Origin: Bacteroidia bacterium
GTDB lineage: Bacteria > Bacteroidota > Bacteroidia > Bacteroidales > BM523
Direction of reading: 5' to 3'
Length of the DNA stretch: 9,016 nucleotides
Assembly (NCBI GenBank): GCA_016209245.1
Contig: JACQWN010000261.1
Coordinates: 1-9,016 of the forward strand
The notes beneath the pieces were generated by a model. It did no database searches. It was not told where the DNA came from and was given only the letters and a program-made list of their open reading frames with translations. Below, in pieces: positions 5,226 through 9,016 of the stretch (position 1 is its first letter; every line of letters begins with the position of its first letter). A program made the position numbers and the translations under genes.

Positions 5226-7625
5226 ATGAAATACCTTTATATAAAAAAGTACGTGATTTTTTTTCTCTCATTCCTGATTTCTTTTACATCATGCAAGCGA
5301 AAAAAAATAGAGTCTTTCTCAATTCATGGAAAGACAGAAATATTCGGACTTGCTACACCCGTAAATCTCGATCCGGTTGAAACAAAAGTTTATCTGACCG
5401 ATTATTTTAATGATGTTACAAAAATTGATTCTGTTATTTGTCATTCTTCACTGCAGACAAAATTATCCGATGATAAAAAGGAATTGGTACTTTCTTGCAC
5501 AAGAGCTGAAATTCCATGGCTTTCAGAATTGCAGGTAAAGATCGGAGGTGAAATTTACTCCATTCTTGTTAAAAAATCAAGAAAAATTAAACAGACTGTT
5601 TCGTTTGCATCTAAAGGTAAAATATATGAATCGGTTCAGATTGCAGGTGAAATGAACAACTGGAATCCGGCAAACGGCAATATGAGCGACAAGAGTGGAA
5701 ACTGGGAAATTGAGCTTTGGCTTAATCCTGGCAAATATCAATATCAGCTTGTCGTTGATGGTGTTTGGATGCTTGACCCTGCAAATCCCGAAACTGTAGA
5801 TAATAACATGGGCGGCTTTAATTCTTTACTTGTAGTAACTCCGGTATTAAATGAACCGGCGCCTGTATTATATACGAAAAAGTATGAAGGAGATAAGCTT
5901 ACAATCGGTATTAAAAATAAAATTACAGCTCTTTTTGTTTACTGGCAGAATTATAGGATGGAAGAATCATCGCCCGAAAAACCGGAAGCTGAAATAACAA
6001 TTACAATCCCGCAGGAAGCCGGATATTATCATCGCTCGTATATAAGAATATTGGCATGTAATGAATCAGGAATTTCAAATGATTTGTTACTCCCGTTTGC
6101 TTACCGGAATATAATTACTAAACCCGATGAGCTTAAACGGGACGATTTTGAAGCTTCGATTATATATTTTCTTTTGGTTGACAGGTTTTACAATGGGCAA
6201 CAAGCTAATGACCACCCGTTAAAAGATAAGGATATTGCTCCACAAGCCGATTATTATGGCGGGGATCTTGCCGGCATTACCCAAAAAATACGTGAGGATT
6301 ATTTTTCAGATATTGGCATCAATATGCTCTGGATTTCACCTATAGTTCAGAATCCCCTTGAAGGCTATGTAGAATGTATCGAACCGCACAGTAAATTTTC
6401 AGGGTATCATGGTTACTGGCCGATAGCAACGATTAAAATTGACCATCGGTTTGGAACTGATAATGAATTCCAGACGCTTATTGATGAGGCACACGACGGG
6501 AATATTAATGTTATCCTCGACTTTGTAGCTAATCATGTTCATGAAAAGCATCCTGTATATCAAGAGCATCCTGATTGGGCAACAGAGCTGATTTTACCGG
6601 ATGGCAGAAAAAATCTCCGGCTCTGGGATGAGCAGCGCCTTACCACATGGTTCGACACTTTCCTGCCTACATTTGACCTGTTTAAGCCCGAGGTTATTAA
6701 ATTCCAGTCAGATTCAGCATTATATTGGATTCAAAAATTTGAGCTTGACGGATTCCGGCATGATGCTACAAAACATATCCCTGAGGTGTTCTGGCGCTCG
6801 CTGACAAAAAATATGAAGGATAAAATCATGCTCCCTGAAAATAAAAAATTATATCAGATTGGTGAAACATTTGGCAGCCGCGAGCTGATCGGGAGCTATG
6901 TTGGTAGTGGCATGCTCAACGCACAATTCGATTTTAATTTATATTTTGATACCAGAACCGCCTTTGCCGTTGATGCGTCATCTTTTAAAAATCTTGAACA
7001 ATCGTTGAACGAAAGTCTTGATTATTATGGTCGTCACCACCTAATGGGAAATATAACAGGCAATCACGACATAGCGCGGTTTATTTCTTATGCCGGCGAA
7101 GCGCTTAAATTTAGTGAAGACGATAAAGAAGCGGGCTGGACCAGAAATATTAAAGTTGAAAATCCTGTCGGATATAAAAAATTGGCTGCATTAACGGCTT
7201 TTATCATGACTGTTCCCGGAATTCCTGTCATTTATTATGGTGATGAAATAGGGATGCCCGGAGCAGGCGACCCCGATAACCGACGCCCCATGAAATTCGA
7301 CAATCTTTCGCCTGACGAAAAATGGACAAAAGAAACTGTCAAAAAGCTGGTTCAGCTTCGTAAAGAAAATATCACTCTCATTTTTGGCGATTATCTGACA
7401 TTGAAAGTTACAACCGACGAATTTGTCTATGCACGAACATATTTCGATAAAACATCAATCATTATTTTTAATAAATCGTCTGAATCAAGAAAAGTTGTGT
7501 TTGAAGTTCTTGAACAGATTAACTGTAAGGGCTTAAAACGGAATTTCAGTGCCGGATTCGGACAGACTGGGAGGGGCATGACGGTTAAGTTAAGACCTTA
7601 TTCCTTTGAGATATTGAGTAATTAG
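5226..7625 (+). CDS. Lipoprotein alpha-amylase family enzyme (GH13) with N-terminal glycogen-binding module
   Basis: With this start the protein has 799 residues and is predicted to cut alpha-1,4-glucans outside the cytoplasm. Residues 1-23 form a lipoprotein signal (KK-rich start, hydrophobic core, FTSC with Cys23). The residues after the Cys are basic (KRKK), so the Bacteroidota surface-export signal, which is acidic, is absent and a periplasm-facing anchor is more likely. An undefined beta domain (about 28-122) precedes a CBM48/AMPK-type module (about 123-208: QIAGEMNNWNP, YQYQLVVDGVWMLDP). The catalytic barrel (about 310-725) has DFVANHV (Asp432), DGFRHDATKH (nucleophile Asp513), GETFG (acid/base Glu547) and GNHDIARF (Asp615), then YYGDEIGMPG. 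A beta C-domain ends in VKLRPYSFEIL. The open frame extends up to an ATG at 5115, but that would bury the signal peptide and precede the promoter; ATG 5199 is a less likely alternative. Neopullulanase or cyclomaltodextrinase activity is possible. It diverges from glgX. Confidence 0.9.
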   Translation: MKYLYIKKYVIFFLSFLISFTSCKRKKIESFSIHGKTEIFGLATPVNLDPVETKVYLTDYFNDVTKIDSVICHSSLQTKLSDDKKELVLSCTRAEIPWLSELQVKIGGEIYSILVKKSRKIKQTVSFASKGKIYESVQIAGEMNNWNPANGNMSDKSGNWEIELWLNPGKYQYQLVVDGVWMLDPANPETVDNNMGGFNSLLVVTPVLNEPAPVLYTKKYEGDKLTIGIKNKITALFVYWQNYRMEESSPEKPEAEITITIPQEAGYYHRSYIRILACNESGISNDLLLPFAYRNIITKPDELKRDDFEASIIYFLLVDRFYNGQQANDHPLKDKDIAPQADYYGGDLAGITQKIREDYFSDIGINMLWISPIVQNPLEGYVECIEPHSKFSGYHGYWPIATIKIDHRFGTDNEFQTLIDEAHDGNINVILDFVANHVHEKHPVYQEHPDWATELILPDGRKNLRLWDEQRLTTWFDTFLPTFDLFKPEVIKFQSDSALYWIQKFELDGFRHDATKHIPEVFWRSLTKNMKDKIMLPENKKLYQIGETFGSRELIGSYVGSGMLNAQFDFNLYFDTRTAFAVDASSFKNLEQSLNESLDYYGRHHLMGNITGNHDIARFISYAGEALKFSEDDKEAGWTRNIKVENPVGYKKLAALTAFIMTVPGIPVIYYGDEIGMPGAGDPDNRRPMKFDNLSPDEKWTKETVKKLVQLRKENITLIFGDYLTLKVTTDEFVYARTYFDKTSIIIFNKSSESRKVVFEVLEQINCKGLKRNFSAGFGQTGRGMTVKLRPYSFEILSN

Positions 7626-8856
7626 TGTCTGTCAGCTTCTGAAGCCGTTGTAACAGCGTAGGATGCGAATAATGAAAAAATACATACCATGCATGAGGCA
7701 TCAGATTACTAAGATTTTTAACTGAGAGTTTTTTCAATGCATCGCCTAGTTTTGAGGCAATATAATTATTTGAAGCAAACCGGTCGGCTTGATATTCATT
7801 TCTTCTGGAAACAATGTTCATAATAATGTCTAAAATGAGAGATATAGGTGAATAAAGCACTCCAAAAGTAATTAATCCGAGGTGAAAAGCCGGCTTTTCC
7901 GCGCCGAGAGCTTCCGACAACACAGGAGCATCAACAAGCAGCGAAAAAATATATAACAAAATTGCCGAATGAATTAAAGAAACCGCAATTCCTGAAATGA
8001 TATGTTTCTTCTTGTAATGTCCGATTTCGTGTGCAAGAACCGCTGTAATTTCTTGCTTTTCGAGGTCATTGAGCATCGTATCGAAAAGAACAATACGTTT
8101 CTTTGGGCCGAGCCCGCTGAAATAAGCGTTTGCCTTTGTAGAACGTTTTGAGCCGTCAATCATAAATATATTGTCAAGCTTAAATTTTACTTTTTTACTG
8201 AAACTTTCAATTTCATCACGCAGTTCGCCAGGTTGTAAAGGAGTCTGTTTATTGAACAAAGGAACAATAAGTGTTGAATAAAATAACGCCATAAATATAG
8301 AGAAAGTACTTATTGCGAACCAGGTATAAATCCAGAAATATTTACCTGTAAGCATATAAAACCATATAATAAGCGATAGCAAGCCGCCGCCTATAATAAC
8401 CGCTAGCCCCCAACCCTTCAGCTTGTCAAGAATAAAAGTTTTGACGGTTGTCTTGTTAAAACCATATTTTTCTTCAATAACAAATGTATCGTAAACGGCA
8501 AAAGGAGTGCCGAGCAAATCGGCTGCAAACATAAGGATACCAAAGAATAATAAAGCATTCAGAATCGGAAGCACTGAAATACTTTTAGCTATTTGGTCAA
8601 CCCATGCAAAACCGTAAAGGAACAACATCAGCATGATAAGGACGAATTGAAAGCTGTCGGTTATTTGTGAGAACCTGTGGTTTTCTTTCTCATATTCCTG
8701 TTGCTTTGAGTAAACTTTCTCATCATAAATTCCAACAAGCTGAGGCGGCAAAACAGCGCTCCATTTTGTTGAATTAAGATAATCGAGAAGCCTGTCGAGG
8801 ATAAAATCAAATATAAGGATTCCAATTATTATGTAAAAAATTATAGTTGCACTCAT
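7585..8856 (-). CDS. M48 family zinc metallopeptidase, Ste24/CAAX-protease-1 type, integral membrane
   Basis: The 423-residue membrane protein matches Ste24-type peptidases in length (about 410-430) and layout. The zinc site is HEIGH at residues 276-280 (in AVLAHEIGHYKKKH), with the third ligand Glu354 in RRNEYQADRFA. Other family marks are TPFAVYDTFVIEEKYGFN (117-134), STKANAYFSGLG (239-250) and YSHPTLLQRLQKL near the end. Hydrophobic segments lie at about 3-20, 68-86, 94-115, 149-169, 174-200, 285-308 and 326-349. Bacteria usually lack protein prenylation, so the role is probably membrane-protein quality control or peptide cleavage rather than CAAX processing; that is inference from the family. 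AAAGGAAC about 15 bases before the ATG is a weak ribosome site. The last 12 codons and the stop overlap the 3' end of the amylase gene on the other strand. No clear promoter is seen; GATATTTG (complement of 8961-8968) has one mismatch to the -7 consensus. Confidence 0.92.
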   Translation of the reverse strand: MSATIIFYIIIGILIFDFILDRLLDYLNSTKWSAVLPPQLVGIYDEKVYSKQQEYEKENHRFSQITDSFQFVLIMLMLFLYGFAWVDQIAKSISVLPILNALLFFGILMFAADLLGTPFAVYDTFVIEEKYGFNKTTVKTFILDKLKGWGLAVIIGGGLLSLIIWFYMLTGKYFWIYTWFAISTFSIFMALFYSTLIVPLFNKQTPLQPGELRDEIESFSKKVKFKLDNIFMIDGSKRSTKANAYFSGLGPKKRIVLFDTMLNDLEKQEITAVLAHEIGHYKKKHIISGIAVSLIHSAILLYIFSLLVDAPVLSEALGAEKPAFHLGLITFGVLYSPISLILDIIMNIVSRRNEYQADRFASNNYIASKLGDALKKLSVKNLSNLMPHAWYVFFHYSHPTLLQRLQKLTDTNYSISQRNKVLT

Positions 8857-9016
8857 ATATATTTCATCTGTTCCTTTTTATCCCGTTTCCTCTAAAATTG
8901 CCCATGCTGTTTAATACTACACAGCTGGCAATTAAATAGTTGTCATTATGCTTGGTTTCACAAATATCAATGCAATAACATAGCTGCCTCTAAGCAACTT
9001 CTCAATTATGATTAAC

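Noticed and set aside
8961..8968. GATATTTG on the minus strand as a promoter for the M48 peptidase
   Set aside because: It has one mismatch to TAnnTTTG, lies about 105 bases from the ATG, and has no -33 partner; mentioned only as a weak possibility.
8857..9016. ATTAAATAGTTGTC near 8931 as the end of a third palindromic element
   Set aside because: The match to CCTAAATAGTTAC is partial, and there are no TTCGTA units or inverted arms nearby.
1..9016. A new multi-gene defence or mobile system
   Set aside because: The five genes are recognisable household or catabolic types with mixed orientation and separate promoters; no effector, toxin-antitoxin, transposase or reverse transcriptase is present.

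Overview
The window is AT-rich and looks like chromosomal DNA of a Bacteroidota bacterium, probably an uncultured or environmental Bacteroidales-like lineage. Three of the five genes have a sequence matching the Bacteroidota sigma factor -7 element (TAnnTTTG) a short distance before the start codon. There is little Shine-Dalgarno signal. The amylase has a short, loose lipobox typical of that phylum. No rRNA, tRNA, CRISPR array, transposase or phage gene is visible.

Layout. Positions 1-95 hold the right half of a TTCGTA-rich palindromic repeat, cut by the window edge. Next come a uridine-kinase-like P-loop protein (159-785, +), a strong hairpin (792-826), and an exported trypsin-like serine protease with a PEGA-like and two lamin-G-like C-terminal domains (846-2786, +). 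A GlgX-type glycogen debranching enzyme (2792-4882, -) converges on the protease with a 5-base gap. The 343-base divergent region 4883-5225 carries a complete second copy of the repeat and two promoters. A lipoprotein GH13 amylase with a glycogen-binding module follows (5226-7625, +). It overlaps tail to tail, by 41 bases, with an M48/Ste24-type membrane metallopeptidase (7585-8856, -). The last 160 bases are noncoding, with nothing clear in them.

How the genes fit together. GlgX (cytoplasmic by lack of a signal) and the exported amylase are divergently placed and both act on alpha-glucans. They could handle stored glycogen and external or periplasmic starch respectively. No SusC/SusD genes are present, so this is not a recognisable polysaccharide utilization locus. 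The kinase-like protein and the two proteases have no obvious link to glucan metabolism.

The most unusual structure is the 169-base near-palindromic repeat. It has 17-base terminal inverted repeats, inner 44-base arms built from TACGAA/TTCGTA units, and a candidate 8-base target duplication. Two copies occur in 5 kb, each next to a promoter. It looks like a non-autonomous MITE-type element. I do not see a convincing new multi-gene system here.
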